A DNA stretch of 64,000 nucleotides from Ramlibacter algicola. Lineage in GTDB: Bacteria > Pseudomonadota > Gammaproteobacteria > Burkholderiales > Burkholderiaceae_C. The stretch's first letter is position 1; every line of letters starts with the position of its first letter. A program made the translations under genes and the position numbers. Positions 29,351 through 40,462 of this stretch are shown here, piece after piece. The notes under the pieces were generated by a model that saw only the letters and a list, made by a program, of their open reading frames with translations, was not told where the DNA came from and made no database searches. Location of the stretch: assembly GCF_016641735.1 (NCBI RefSeq), contig NZ_JAEDAO010000001.1:2170001-2234000 (forward strand), in the 5' to 3' direction.

Positions 29351-29877
29351 AGGTCGTCGGGTTCGCCGGCTACTCCGGCTCGGGCAAGACGACGCTGATC
29401 GAACGCGTCATTCCCGCGCTGAAGGCGCGTGGCCTGCGCGTGTCGATCGCCAAGCACGCGCACCACAACTTCGACGTCGACCATCCGGGCAAGGACACGT
29501 ACCGGCACCGCGCCGCGGGCGCATTCGAGGTGGTGGTCGCCTCCGATCGGCGCCTGGCGCTGATGCGCGAATTCGAGCAGCCGGCCAAGCTCACCGTGCA
29601 CCACCTGCTGGCGGAGCTCTACGACGGCGTGGACTGGGTCCTCGTCGAAGGCTTCAAGACCAGCGACCTGCTGAAGGTCGAGGTGTGGCGCGGCCAGCCC
29701 GGTGCCGAGGTGCGCTACCCGCACGACCACTTCATCGTCGCCATCGCCACCGACCAGCCGTCCCTGCCGACCGAAACCCTGCGCCCGGTGCTGGATCTGA
29801 ACGACCCGGACGCCGTGGCCGCCTGGCTGGTGGAGCATGGCGACCGGTTCGAGTACCGCCTGGAGAACTACACGTGA
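29347..29877 (+). CDS. mobB: Molybdopterin-guanine dinucleotide biosynthesis protein MobB
   Basis: GTP-binding adaptor that helps MobA make molybdopterin guanine dinucleotide. P-loop GYSGSGKTTLIE near residues 8-19, then SIAKHAHHNFDVDHPGKDT and VLVEGFKTSDLLKVEV, all typical of MobB. Length 176 residues. It overlaps thrC by 4 bp (ATGA) and moeA by 4 bp (GTGA), so cofactor genes are translated as an extension of the threonine operon. No mobA is in the window. Confidence 0.93.
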   Translation: MKVVGFAGYSGSGKTTLIERVIPALKARGLRVSIAKHAHHNFDVDHPGKDTYRHRAAGAFEVVVASDRRLALMREFEQPAKLTVHHLLAELYDGVDWVLVEGFKTSDLLKVEVWRGQPGAEVRYPHDHFIVAIATDQPSLPTETLRPVLDLNDPDAVAAWLVEHGDRFEYRLENYT

Positions 29878-31100
29878 GCTCCCGTCCCCCGCTGCGCCCG
29901 CTGGACGACGCGCTGGCCGAGTTGCTGGCGCGCGTGCAGCCGCTGGCGGATGCGGAGGACGTTGCGACGTTCGACGCCGACGGGCGCGTGCTCGCCGAAG
30001 ACCTGGTTGCGGAACTGCAGGTGCCACCGCAGGACAACAGCGCGATGGATGGCTATGCGGTGCGCCTGGCCGAGATCGCCGACGAAGGCGTCGCCTTCCC
30101 GGTCAGCCAGCGCATCCCGGCCGGGCAGGCGGCGCAGCCGCTGCAGCCGGGCACCATCGCCCGCATCTTCACCGGCGCGCCCGTGCCCGGGGGCGCCGAT
30201 GCCATCGTGATGCAGGAAGACACCGAGGTGCTCGCCGATGGCCACGTGCGCATCCTGCGCGTGCCTGGCGCCGGCCAGTGGATTCGTCGCAGCGGCGAGG
30301 ACGTCACGCGCGGGAGCACCATCCTGCGCCGCGGCGAACGGCTCGGCCCCGCGGCTTGCGGCCTGGCGGCGGGTATCGGCCGCGACCGCCTGCGCGTCGC
30401 GCGCCGGCCGCGGGTGGCGCTGTTCTCGACCGGCGACGAGCTGGTGATGCCCGGTACCGTGCCGCCGGCGCAGATGGCGCCCGGCGCCATCTACAACTCC
30501 AACCGCTTCTTCCTGCGCCAGCTGCTGGCGCGCTGCGGCTGCGAGGTGAGCGACCTGGGCATCGTGCCGGACCGCCGCGACGCGACCATCGCCGCGCTGC
30601 GCGGTGCGGCTGCCGCGCACGACCTGATCCTCACCAGCGGCGGCGTGTCGGTCGGTGAGGAAGATCACATCAAGCCGGCCGTGCAGGAACTCGGCTCGCT
30701 CGACCTGTGGCAGGTCGCGATGAAGCCGGGCAAGCCGTTCGCGCACGGCCGCATAGGCGACGCCCACTTCATGGGCCTGCCGGGCAATCCGGTGTCCAGC
30801 TTCGTCACGTTCCTGCTGCTGGTGCGCCCGGCGTTGCTGCGCATGCAGGGTGCTTCGCAGATTGCGCCGCACGCGCTGGCGCTGCCCGCGCACTTCGACT
30901 GGCCGCGGCCGGACAAGCGCCGGGAGTTCCTGCGCGTGCGCCGCGACGGCGAAGGCGGGCTCGATCTGTTTCCCAACCAGAGTTCCGGTGTGCTCACGTC
31001 GTGTGCGTGGGCCCACGGCGTCGTCGACGTCGCTCCCGGCCACACGATCGCGCGCGGCGACACCGTGCGCTACCTGCCGTTCACGGAGTGGCTCGCATGA
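29874..31100 (+). CDS. moeA: Molybdopterin molybdenumtransferase MoeA
   Basis: Inserts molybdate into adenylylated molybdopterin. The 408-residue protein begins at GTG 29874 (SSRPPLRPLDDALAELL), overlapping the mobB stop. Family blocks: PPQDNSAMDGYAVR, RIFTGAPVPGGADAIVMQEDT, RRSGEDVTRG, TSGGVSVGEEDHIK, KPGKPFAHGRIG and FMGLPGNPVSSFVTF. The frame is open upstream inside mobB, but that part is not MoeA-like. Coupled to moaD (ATGA). Confidence 0.95.
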   Translation: MSSRPPLRPLDDALAELLARVQPLADAEDVATFDADGRVLAEDLVAELQVPPQDNSAMDGYAVRLAEIADEGVAFPVSQRIPAGQAAQPLQPGTIARIFTGAPVPGGADAIVMQEDTEVLADGHVRILRVPGAGQWIRRSGEDVTRGSTILRRGERLGPAACGLAAGIGRDRLRVARRPRVALFSTGDELVMPGTVPPAQMAPGAIYNSNRFFLRQLLARCGCEVSDLGIVPDRRDATIAALRGAAAAHDLILTSGGVSVGEEDHIKPAVQELGSLDLWQVAMKPGKPFAHGRIGDAHFMGLPGNPVSSFVTFLLLVRPALLRMQGASQIAPHALALPAHFDWPRPDKRREFLRVRRDGEGGLDLFPNQSSGVLTSCAWAHGVVDVAPGHTIARGDTVRYLPFTEWLA

Positions 31101-31348
31101 AGGTCCAGCTGCGTTACTTCGCCAGCGTGCGCGAGGCGATCGGGCGCGGCAGCGAGGCGCGCGCCACCGGCGCGGCCACGCTGTTCGCGCTGCGCGACGA
31201 ACTGGTGGCGCAAGGCGAGCCGTACGCACAGGCGCTCGGGGACGGCCGCGCGGTGCGCATGGCGCTCGACCAGGTCATGGCCACCGACGACGCGCCGCTG
31301 CGCGACGGCTGCGAAGTCGCGTTCTTCCCGCCCGTGACGGGGGGCTGA
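31097..31348 (+). CDS. moaD: Molybdopterin synthase sulfur carrier subunit
   Basis: Ubiquitin-like small subunit of molybdopterin synthase; its C-terminal Gly-Gly is thiocarboxylated and donates sulfur. 83 residues, MKVQLRYFASVREAIG at the start and FFPPVTGG at the end. Overlaps moeA by 4 bp and lies 1 bp before moaE, its partner. Confidence 0.94.
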   Translation: MKVQLRYFASVREAIGRGSEARATGAATLFALRDELVAQGEPYAQALGDGRAVRMALDQVMATDDAPLRDGCEVAFFPPVTGG

Positions 31349-31349
31349 G

Positions 31350-31808
31350 ATGCGGGTCGCGATCCAGCACGAGGATTTCGACGTCGGGCTGGAACTCGCG
31401 CGCCTGCGCGAGGGCGATGCGCGCGTCGGCGCCGTGTGCAGCTTCGTCGGCACCGTGCGCGGGGGCGGCGTACTCGACATGGAGCTGGAGCACTACCCCG
31501 GCATGACCGAGCGTGCGATCGAGGCCATGGTCGACGAGGCGCACCGCCGCTTCGACATCTTCGCGGCGCGTGTCGTGCATCGCATCGGCCTGCTGCGCCC
31601 GGGCGACCAGATCGTGCTGGTCGCCGTCACGTCCGCGCACCGGGGCCAGAGCTTCCAGGCCTGCGAGTTCCTGATGGACTACCTGAAGACGCAGGCGCCG
31701 TTCTGGAAGAAGGAGCGCACCGCCGACGGCGAGCGCTGGGTCGACGCGCGCGTCAGCGACGACGCGGCGCTGGCGCGCTGGGGCATCGACGCCGGCAACG
31801 CCGGCTGA
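31350..31808 (+). CDS. moaE: Molybdopterin synthase catalytic subunit
   Basis: Large subunit of molybdopterin synthase, converting cPMP to molybdopterin with MoaD thiocarboxylate. 152 residues with GAVCSFVGTVRGG near residue 27, a central HRIGLLRPGDQIVLVAV, SAHRGQSFQACEFLMDYLKT, and the catalytic APFWKKE. Last gene of the alaA-to-moaE run. It ends 1 bp from the convergent marR-like gene, so read-through may occur. Confidence 0.95.
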   Translation: MRVAIQHEDFDVGLELARLREGDARVGAVCSFVGTVRGGGVLDMELEHYPGMTERAIEAMVDEAHRRFDIFAARVVHRIGLLRPGDQIVLVAVTSAHRGQSFQACEFLMDYLKTQAPFWKKERTADGERWVDARVSDDAALARWGIDAGNAG

Positions 31809-31809
31809 T

Positions 31810-32292
31810 TCAGTCCTCGGGCGGCACGAACGCCGCCCGCGCGTGGCCTTCCAGGCTGTCGGTCAGCAGCTGCAGCAACTCGATCAACTGCGCCTGCTGC
31901 TGCTTGTCCAGCGGCCCCATCAGGCGGCGGTAGGCCTTCTCCGCCGGTGGCTGCGCCTGCCGGAGCAAGGCCCGCCCGGCGGCGGTCAGCGTGACGGCCA
32001 CCGTGCGGCGCCCGCTGTCCGCCTCGCGCTCGACGAAACCGCGGGCTTCGAGCCCGCGCAGCACCCGCAGCACCGTCACCTTGTCGAAGCCGAGCGCGCG
32101 GGCCAGGGCCGACTGGCCCATGCCTGGCCGCGCGTCGAGCACCGTCAGCACGCCGAACTGGGCCGCGGTGAGCTGCAGCTCGCGGCACTCGTCCTCGAAC
32201 ACCGCGGCGGAGATCTGGTGCGCACGGCGCAGCAGGAAGCCCGGGCGGGCGTAGAGACGGATGAGGCTGGAAGGGCGTGAGGGCGCTGGCAC
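31810..32292 (-). CDS. MarR family transcriptional regulator
   Basis: 160-residue winged-helix repressor, dimeric by family. The DNA-binding part runs from LQLTAAQFGVLTVLDARPGMGQ through SALARALGFDKVTVLRVLRGL to the wing GFVEREADSGRRTVAVTLT. It is divergent from a Bug-type binding protein and a flavin monooxygenase gene, so it likely controls them or itself; MarR proteins often sense aromatic acids. No clean palindrome is seen in the 68-bp divergent gap. Confidence 0.88.
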   Translation of the reverse strand: MPAPSRPSSLIRLYARPGFLLRRAHQISAAVFEDECRELQLTAAQFGVLTVLDARPGMGQSALARALGFDKVTVLRVLRGLEARGFVEREADSGRRTVAVTLTAAGRALLRQAQPPAEKAYRRLMGPLDKQQQAQLIELLQLLTDSLEGHARAAFVPPED

Positions 32293-32360
32293 CGGGTCCT
32301 TGGCTCGGCTAGGGAATGCGCGGATTGTGCATGGGCGGGGCGGCTCGCAGACTGGTTAGC

Positions 32361-33347
32361 ATGCAACCCATCGATGATCCCGCGGCCGCGCGCCGGGCCT
32401 TCGTGTTCGCCGCCGCCCTGGCGCCTCTCGCGTCATGGGCGCAGACGGCCGCTTCGCCCGGCACGCCACTGCGCCTGATCGTGCCGTTCACGCCCGGCAC
32501 CGGCATCGACCTCATCGCGCGCACCGTGGGGCCCAAGCTGGGCGAACGCCTGGGCCGGCCGGTCGTGGTGGACAACCGCGCCGGCGCGTCGGGCAACATC
32601 GGCACGGAAGCGGTGGTCCGCGCGCCCGCCAACGGCGGCACGCTGCTGGTGAGCGTCAACACGCTGGTCATGAACCGCAGCCTGTACCCGCAGCTGCCGT
32701 TCGACCCGGTCAAGGACCTGCAGCCGGTCGCGCTCACCAGCTGGGGCCAGCTGCTGCTGGTGGCCAACCCGTCCGCGGGCTGGCGCACGGCCGGCGACCT
32801 GCTCCGCGACGCCAAAGCGCAGCCGGGGCGCATCAACTACGCGAGCCCGGGCGTCGGCACGCCGCACCACCTGTCGATGGAACTGTTCAAGTCCATCAAC
32901 AAGGTCTTCCTCACCCACATCCCATACCGCGGCACCGCGCCGGCCCTGACCGACCTGCTCGGCGGCCAGGTGCCGCTGATGTTCCTGCCGATCCATGTCG
33001 CGCTGCCGCACGTGCGCTCGGGCAAGCTGCTCGCTCTCGGCATCGGCAGCGAGAAGCGCCATCCCTTGCTCCCGCAGGTGCCCACACTGGCGGAAGCGAA
33101 GGCGGGGGACGTGCACGTGGCCATGTGGTACGGCATCTTCGCGCCCAAGGGCACGCCGGCCGACGACGTGCAGCGCATCAACCGCGAGTTGCAGGGCATC
33201 CTCGGGCTGCCGGAGGTGCGCACCGCGTTCGAGACGCAGGGGATGGATCCGGCCACGAGCACGCCGGACGAGTTCCGGCGCCTCGTCGAACAGGACGCCG
33301 ACCGCTGGGCCGCGCTGATCAAGGCGCAAGGCATCACCGCCGAGTAG
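32361..33347 (+). CDS. Tripartite tricarboxylate transporter binding protein (Bug/TctC)
   Basis: Periplasmic solute-binding protein of the Bug family, expanded in Burkholderiales. ATG 32361 gives 328 residues, with an export signal (MQPIDDPAAARRAFVFAAAL, cleavage near SWAQ). The RR pair followed by a hydrophobic run is Tat-like but lacks a perfect motif. The mature part shows the Bug core LRLIVPFTPGTGIDLIAR, VVVDNRAGASGNIG and VPTLAEA. No TctAB membrane genes are adjacent, as usual for orphan Bug genes. It pairs with the downstream monooxygenase; the ligand is unknown. Confidence 0.85.
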   Translation: MQPIDDPAAARRAFVFAAALAPLASWAQTAASPGTPLRLIVPFTPGTGIDLIARTVGPKLGERLGRPVVVDNRAGASGNIGTEAVVRAPANGGTLLVSVNTLVMNRSLYPQLPFDPVKDLQPVALTSWGQLLLVANPSAGWRTAGDLLRDAKAQPGRINYASPGVGTPHHLSMELFKSINKVFLTHIPYRGTAPALTDLLGGQVPLMFLPIHVALPHVRSGKLLALGIGSEKRHPLLPQVPTLAEAKAGDVHVAMWYGIFAPKGTPADDVQRINRELQGILGLPEVRTAFETQGMDPATSTPDEFRRLVEQDADRWAALIKAQGITAE

Positions 33348-33354
33348 CCGCCGC

Positions 33355-34596
33355 ATGCGCATCGCCATTGCCGGCGGCGGCATCGGGGGGCTCGCCCTGG
33401 CGCTGTCGCTCCACCATCGCGGCATCGCCTGCGAGGTGTACGAGGCCGTCGCGCAGGTGCGCGAGATCGGCGTCGGCATCACGCTGCTGCCGCACGCGAT
33501 GCGCGAGCTCGCCGCGCTCGGCGTGCAGGCCCGCATCGAGCCGCTGGGCATCGAGAACCTGGAAAGCGTGTTCTTCAACCGCTGGGGGCAGTTCGTCTAC
33601 CGCGAGCCGCGCGGGCGCCACGCGGGCTACCCGTTGCCGGAGATCGGCATCCACCGCGGCAAGCTGCATCGCGTGCTGCACGACGCGGTGCTCGAGCGGC
33701 TGGGCCCCGACGCCGTCCATCTCGATGCGCGCTGCATCGGCGTCGAGCAGGACGGGCAGGGCTGCGCGCTGCGCGTGCAGGACGCACGCGGTGCCGAGCG
33801 CACGGTCCGCGCCGATGCCGTTGTCGCGTGCGACGGCATCAACTCGGCACTGCGGCGCCAGTTCTATCCCGGGGAGCCACTGGCGTTCGCCGGCATCAAC
33901 ACGTGGCGCGGCGTCACCGTGCACCGGCCCATCCTCACCGGCAAGAGCTACCTGCGCATCGGCTCCATCGAGACCGGCAAGATGGTGGTCTACCCGATCG
34001 TCGACGACGTGGACGGGCAGGGCTCGCAACTGGTGAACTGGGTCGCGGAGATCCAGCGGCCGGGCGCCGCGATGAACGACTGGAACAGGCCGGGCGATCC
34101 GGCCGAAGTCGCGCAGCTGTTCGCCGACTGGCGCTTCGACTGGCTGGACGTGCCGCGCCTGATCGCCACCGCGTCGCAGGTGTTCGAGTACCCGATGGTC
34201 GATCGCGACCCGGTGCGGCGCTGGACCTTCGGCCGCGTCACGCTGCTGGGCGATGCGGCGCACCCGATGTACCCACGGGGCTCCAATGGGTCGGCGCAGG
34301 CCTTGATCGATGCGCGGGTGCTGGCCGACGAACTGGCGGCCGGCGGCGGGGTCCCGGAGGCGCTCGCGCGCTACGAGGCGCGGCGGCTCGCGCCCACCGC
34401 GCGCATCGTGGAGACCAACCGCACCGTGCCGCCCGACTTCATCATCATGAAGGCCGACGCGCTCAGCGGCGGGCGGCCGTTCGCCGGCAGCATCGACGAC
34501 CTGGTGACCCAGGACGAACTGCGCCGGATCTCCGACGACTACAAGCGGGTGGCGGGCTTCGCGCCCGAGGACGTCGCGGGCAAGCCGCTCAGTTGA
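33355..34596 (+). CDS. FAD-dependent aromatic monooxygenase-like protein
   Basis: 413-residue class A flavin monooxygenase of the salicylate/3-hydroxybenzoate hydroxylase type. Seen: GxGxxG-like FAD motif IAGGGIGGLALAL at residues ~4-16, and the second FAD motif LLGDAAHPMYPRGSNGSAQA near residue 300. The DG motif is visible as VVACDGINSALR. It starts 7 bp after the Bug-protein gene and overlaps the convergent hypothetical gene by 8 bp at its end. Substrate unknown; the MarR neighbour suggests an aromatic acid. Confidence 0.83.
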   Translation: MRIAIAGGGIGGLALALSLHHRGIACEVYEAVAQVREIGVGITLLPHAMRELAALGVQARIEPLGIENLESVFFNRWGQFVYREPRGRHAGYPLPEIGIHRGKLHRVLHDAVLERLGPDAVHLDARCIGVEQDGQGCALRVQDARGAERTVRADAVVACDGINSALRRQFYPGEPLAFAGINTWRGVTVHRPILTGKSYLRIGSIETGKMVVYPIVDDVDGQGSQLVNWVAEIQRPGAAMNDWNRPGDPAEVAQLFADWRFDWLDVPRLIATASQVFEYPMVDRDPVRRWTFGRVTLLGDAAHPMYPRGSNGSAQALIDARVLADELAAGGGVPEALARYEARRLAPTARIVETNRTVPPDFIIMKADALSGGRPFAGSIDDLVTQDELRRISDDYKRVAGFAPEDVAGKPLS

Positions 34597-35146
34597 GGTA
34601 GCGCGGGCGGTCGCCGTCGCCTTCGGCCACCGCCGGCGCGGTGAACGGTTCGCGCCACTGCGCGTGCGCCAGCGCCTGCTCCAGCAGGTGCAGCAGGCCC
34701 TGCATCAGGCGCGGGTCGAGTTCCAGCTGGAAGCCGCGCGGCTTGTCGCCGCCACCGACCGACGCGCGCTCGTTGAGCGACAGCCGCGTGCGGCCACCCG
34801 GCAGCGGCGTCGCGTCGACGTCGGTGACGAGCAAGGGCTCGGCCCCCAGGGGCAGGCTGTCCTGGTCCTGGTAGGGCGTGTCGAAATCGGCGCGCTGCAG
34901 GAACTCCTCCTTGCGGAAGTCGGCCAGCATGCGGCGCAGTTCCTCGTCGGCACCGTCGAGCTGGTTGCCGGCGGCTTCCAGCTTGAGCAACTGGTCCGTC
35001 TGCAAGCGGCTGATCAGCGGCCAGAAGCCCAGCATCAGGCGCCGGGTGAGCCACAGCCGCATCTCCTCGCCGCTGGTGCTGCTGACCCGCAGGAGCAGCC
35101 GGTCCTGCTCGGCCTGGTAGCTCACGGAGAGCTGGTGGATCTGCAT
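34589..35146 (-). CDS. Conserved hypothetical protein
   Basis: 185-residue soluble protein with no family I can name. It starts MQIHQLSVSYQAEQDRLLLRV and contains EEMRLWLTRRLMLGFWPLI near residue 27, a beta-rich first half and a helical C-terminal part (DPRLMQGLLHLLEQALAHAQW). No signal peptide or membrane helix. Normal codon use for the region supports a real gene. Its 3' end overlaps the monooxygenase gene on the other strand by 8 bp. Confidence 0.7.
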   Translation of the reverse strand: MQIHQLSVSYQAEQDRLLLRVSSTSGEEMRLWLTRRLMLGFWPLISRLQTDQLLKLEAAGNQLDGADEELRRMLADFRKEEFLQRADFDTPYQDQDSLPLGAEPLLVTDVDATPLPGGRTRLSLNERASVGGGDKPRGFQLELDPRLMQGLLHLLEQALAHAQWREPFTAPAVAEGDGDRPRYLN

Positions 35147-35189
35147 TCCTTGATTCTAGTCAGTGGCTTCCGGCCGGCTTCTGCGCCAA

Positions 35190-35224
35190 TCCACCCTTGA
35201 AAAGGCGGCGGAAACGCCCAAGCT
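35190..35224 (+). promoter_or_regulatory. Sigma-32-type heat-shock promoter of clpB
   Basis: CCACCCTTGAAA at 35191-35202 matches the sigma-32 -35 consensus (CNCCCTTGAA). After 14 bp comes GCCCAAGCT (35216-35224), a weaker match to the CCCCATNT -10. It is 28 bp from the clpB start codon. Confidence 0.7.
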
Positions 35225-35251
35225 CTCCCGGCAACGGAGGAAGCGCCACCC

Positions 35252-37876
<2,625 letters not shown>

Positions 37877-37926
37877 CGCGCAGCGTTCCTACAGCCCACG
37901 GCCCGGTGCTGCCCCAGCATCGGGCC

Positions 37927-38805
37927 GTGCGCGTCACCAATGCCGCCCGTGTCGTCGATCCCGCGAGCGGGCTGACGAAGATGGACCTGGTGCGCTACTA
38001 CGTGGAGGTGGCGCCGTGGATGCTGCCGCACCTGCAGGGCCGGCCCGCGTACATCCGGCGCGTGCCGCGCGGCATCCAGCAGCCGATGACGTTCCAGCAG
38101 CACACGCTCGACATGAAGGGCCTGAAGGGCACGGACCCCGCGACCTGGCCCGGCCACGATCCCGCCATCCTGTTCACGAGCGCCGAAGACCTCGCGGCCG
38201 GGGCGCAGCTGGACATGGTCGAGGTCCACACCTGGAACAGCACCGAGGCGGCGCCGCACTGTCCGGACCGGCTGGTGTTCGACCTCGATCCGGGCGAGGG
38301 CGTCGCATGGAAGCAGTTGTGCGACGGTGCCCGGCTGGTGCGTGCGCTGCTGCAGGAACTGGAACTGCGTTCCTGGCTGAAGACCACCGGCGGCAAGGGC
38401 CTGCATGTGGTCGTGCCGGTCCGTCCCGAGCTCGACTACGACGTGGTCAAGCCCTTCACCGAAGCCGTCGTGCGGCACCTCGCACAGGTGTTGCCGCAGC
38501 TGTTCGTCGCCAAGTCCGGCGCGCGCAACCGCACTGGCCGCATCTTCATCGACTACCTGCGCAACGGCTGGGTGCAGTCGACGGCGGAGGCGTTGTCCGT
38601 CCGGGCGCGTCCCGGGCTGGGCGTGTCGATGCCGGTCGCGTGGGAGCAGCTGGACGACGTCGAGGGACCGGCGCACTGGACGGTGGCCAACACCGTCGCG
38701 TCCTTGCGCCGCCGCCGGCGCGACCCGTGGGCGGCGTACTGGACCACGCGCCAGCGCCTCGATGTCGCCATGCAGCGTCTCGGCTGGGAGTCCGCTGCCG
38801 CGTGA
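37927..38805 (+). CDS. Stand-alone LigD-type polymerase domain protein
   Basis: 293-residue archaeo-eukaryotic primase-fold polymerase equivalent to the POL domain of the NHEJ ligase LigD. Seen: [20 protein letters not shown] at the N-terminus, the two metal Asp in [10 protein letters not shown], nucleotide-binding [12 protein letters not shown], the third Asp in RIFIDYLRN, and the C-terminal [20 protein letters not shown]. All catalytic residues appear intact. The start is probably GTG 37927; GTG 37906 (300 residues) is possible, and ATG 37981 would truncate the conserved N-terminus. No ligase, phosphoesterase or Ku gene is adjacent. It starts 50 bp after clpB, so it may be expressed by read-through on heat shock. 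Confidence 0.85.
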   Translation: MRVTNAARVVDPASGLTKMDLVRYYVEVAPWMLPHLQGRPAYIRRVPRGIQQPMTFQQHTLDMKGLKGTDPATWPGHDPAILFTSAEDLAAGAQLDMVEVHTWNSTEAAPHCPDRLVFDLDPGEGVAWKQLCDGARLVRALLQELELRSWLKTTGGKGLHVVVPVRPELDYDVVKPFTEAVVRHLAQVLPQLFVAKSGARNRTGRIFIDYLRNGWVQSTAEALSVRARPGLGVSMPVAWEQLDDVEGPAHWTVANTVASLRRRRRDPWAAYWTTRQRLDVAMQRLGWESAAA

Positions 38806-38857
38806 CGCACGGGCCGCGTCGCGGCGGCAGAATCGGCGCTTTTCACCGGAGTGCCGC

Positions 38858-39835
38858 ATGACCCGAGCCCTGGTCCTGGAGAAGTCGCCCGAATTCGCCG
38901 CGGGCGTGCGCGAGGTCGGCGACGACTTCCTCCCCGAAGGCGACGTCACGATCGACATCGCGTATTCGACGATCAACTACAAGGACGCGCTGGCGATCAC
39001 GAACAGGTCGCCGGTCGTGCGTAGCTGGCCGATGGTGGCGGGCATCGACGGCAGCGGCACGGTCGTGCAGAGCACGTCGCCGCGCTGGAAGGGCGGCGAC
39101 GAGGTCGTGCTCAACGGCTTCGGTGTCGGCGAGACGCACAAGGGCTGCCTGGCCGGCCGCGCGCGCCTGAAGGGCGAATGGCTGGTGCGCCGGCCCACGG
39201 CGTTCACGGCGCGGCAGGCGATGGCGATCGGCACCGCCGGCTACACCGCGATGCTGTGCGTGCTCGCGCTCGAGCGCCACGGCTTGCGCGCAGGGCAGGG
39301 CGAGGTGCTGGTGACGGGCGCGACGGGCGGCGTGGGGTCGGTGGCCATCGCGCTGCTCTCGAAGCTCGGGCACCAGGTCGTCGCGGCGACCGGCAAGGCG
39401 TCCGAAGAGGCTTACCTGCGCAGCCTGGGCGCGGGCGCCGTCATCGATCGCGCCGAACTCGCCGCGCCGGGCAAGCCACTGCAGAAGGAACGCTGGGCTG
39501 CGGTGGTGGACGCGGTGGGCAGCCACACCCTCGCGAACGCGTGCGCGCAGGTGCGCTATGGCGGCGCGGTCGCCGCCTGCGGCCTGGCGCAGGGCATGGA
39601 CTTCCCGGCGACGGTGGCACCCTTCATCCTGCGCGGCGTGAGCCTGCTGGGCGTCGACAGCGTGATGGCACCGCTCGCACTGCGCGAGCAGGCCTGGGAG
39701 CGCCTCGCGCGCGACCTCGATCCGGCGCTGCTGGACACGATGACGACGGAGATCGGCCTGGACGAAGTCATCGACGCGGCGCAGCGCCTGATGGCGGGGC
39801 AGGTGCGCGGGCGCATCGTCGTGCGCACGCGCTAG
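38858..39835 (+). CDS. acuI: Acrylyl-CoA reductase AcuI-like
   Basis: NADPH-dependent medium-chain reductase that detoxifies acryloyl-CoA (YhdH/AcuI family). 325 residues, with the family N-terminus through [33 protein letters not shown], the nucleotide-binding [23 protein letters not shown] near residue 150, and a C-terminal GRIVVRTR. No zinc-ligand set, as expected for this subfamily. Good upstream spacing from the LigD-Pol gene (52 bp). Confidence 0.88.
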   Translation: MTRALVLEKSPEFAAGVREVGDDFLPEGDVTIDIAYSTINYKDALAITNRSPVVRSWPMVAGIDGSGTVVQSTSPRWKGGDEVVLNGFGVGETHKGCLAGRARLKGEWLVRRPTAFTARQAMAIGTAGYTAMLCVLALERHGLRAGQGEVLVTGATGGVGSVAIALLSKLGHQVVAATGKASEEAYLRSLGAGAVIDRAELAAPGKPLQKERWAAVVDAVGSHTLANACAQVRYGGAVAACGLAQGMDFPATVAPFILRGVSLLGVDSVMAPLALREQAWERLARDLDPALLDTMTTEIGLDEVIDAAQRLMAGQVRGRIVVRTR

Positions 39836-39837
39836 GC

Positions 39838-40242
39838 CTACCTCGTGAGCGCGTGGGTGGCGATGACCAGCGCGGGCAGCGAGGTCTTGTACAGCACGGT
39901 GCCCACGGTCGCGAGCGCGAGTGCGGCCGTGGCTGCGACGAGTCCCCACGGCCAGGTCTCGGCGAACCGCGACGGACGCGCGGCCTGCGCCGCAGCGTCG
40001 GCCAGCCGGCGTGCCTGCCGCGCGCGCATCCAGACGTCGTAGCTCGCGCGGCGTTCGGGGTGGGACAGCACGGCGTAGGCGGCATTGATGTGCGCCATCC
40101 GCTGCTGCGCGGCGGCGTCGCCGCTGCAGCGATCGGGGTGGTGCCGCTGGGCCGCGCGACGGTACGCCGCCCGCACCATGTCGGCCGTCGCGTCCGGGGG
40201 GACCGACAGCAAGTCGTAGTGGGTGGGCTGGGCGTCGCTCAT
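39838..40242 (-). CDS. Membrane-anchored J-domain protein
   Basis: 134-residue protein with an N-terminal J domain (THYDLLSVPPDATADMVRAAYRR, HPD at HHPDRC, then AAYAVLSHPERRASYD) and a C-terminal transmembrane helix (WGLVAATAALALATVGTVLYK). It lacks the Gly/Phe and zinc regions of DnaJ, so it is a specialised DnaK co-chaperone, probably tethered to the inner membrane. ATG 40242 is chosen because the J domain begins there; the frame is open upstream. Convergent with acuI (2-bp gap). Confidence 0.85.
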   Translation of the reverse strand: MSDAQPTHYDLLSVPPDATADMVRAAYRRAAQRHHPDRCSGDAAAQQRMAHINAAYAVLSHPERRASYDVWMRARQARRLADAAAQAARPSRFAETWPWGLVAATAALALATVGTVLYKTSLPALVIATHALTR

Positions 40243-40462
40243 GCGTGCATGCGAAAGTGCTACGGAAAGTGTAGCTTCGGACCCCGGTGCAGCCAAGCAA
40301 AGCGGCCGATGCGCACCATGGGCAGATGCGCGCGTGCAACACCGGGACGCAAGGCGACGCGCGACCGCGCGAGCAGGCTGTAGGACGGGACCGACAATTC
40401 CGGCAGCGCCGCCCGGTCGGTGTAACGCGCCTCTTACCATCGCGGCTCCTCCCGGACAGCCG

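Noticed and set aside
40280..40420. GEMM/c-di-GMP-like riboswitch upstream of the TonB receptor (GGGCA, GGGACGCAAGGC, TAGG-CGGGACCG).
   Set aside because: Several conserved-looking fragments occur in order, but the required GGC/GCC helix cannot form, no GNRA tetraloop hairpin is present, and GATGCGC/GCGC-type local pairing competes. Probably chance in GC-rich sequence.
40243..40462. Cobalamin riboswitch or Fur box for the TonB receptor.
   Set aside because: No B12-box-like sequence and no AT-rich palindrome is present in the leader.
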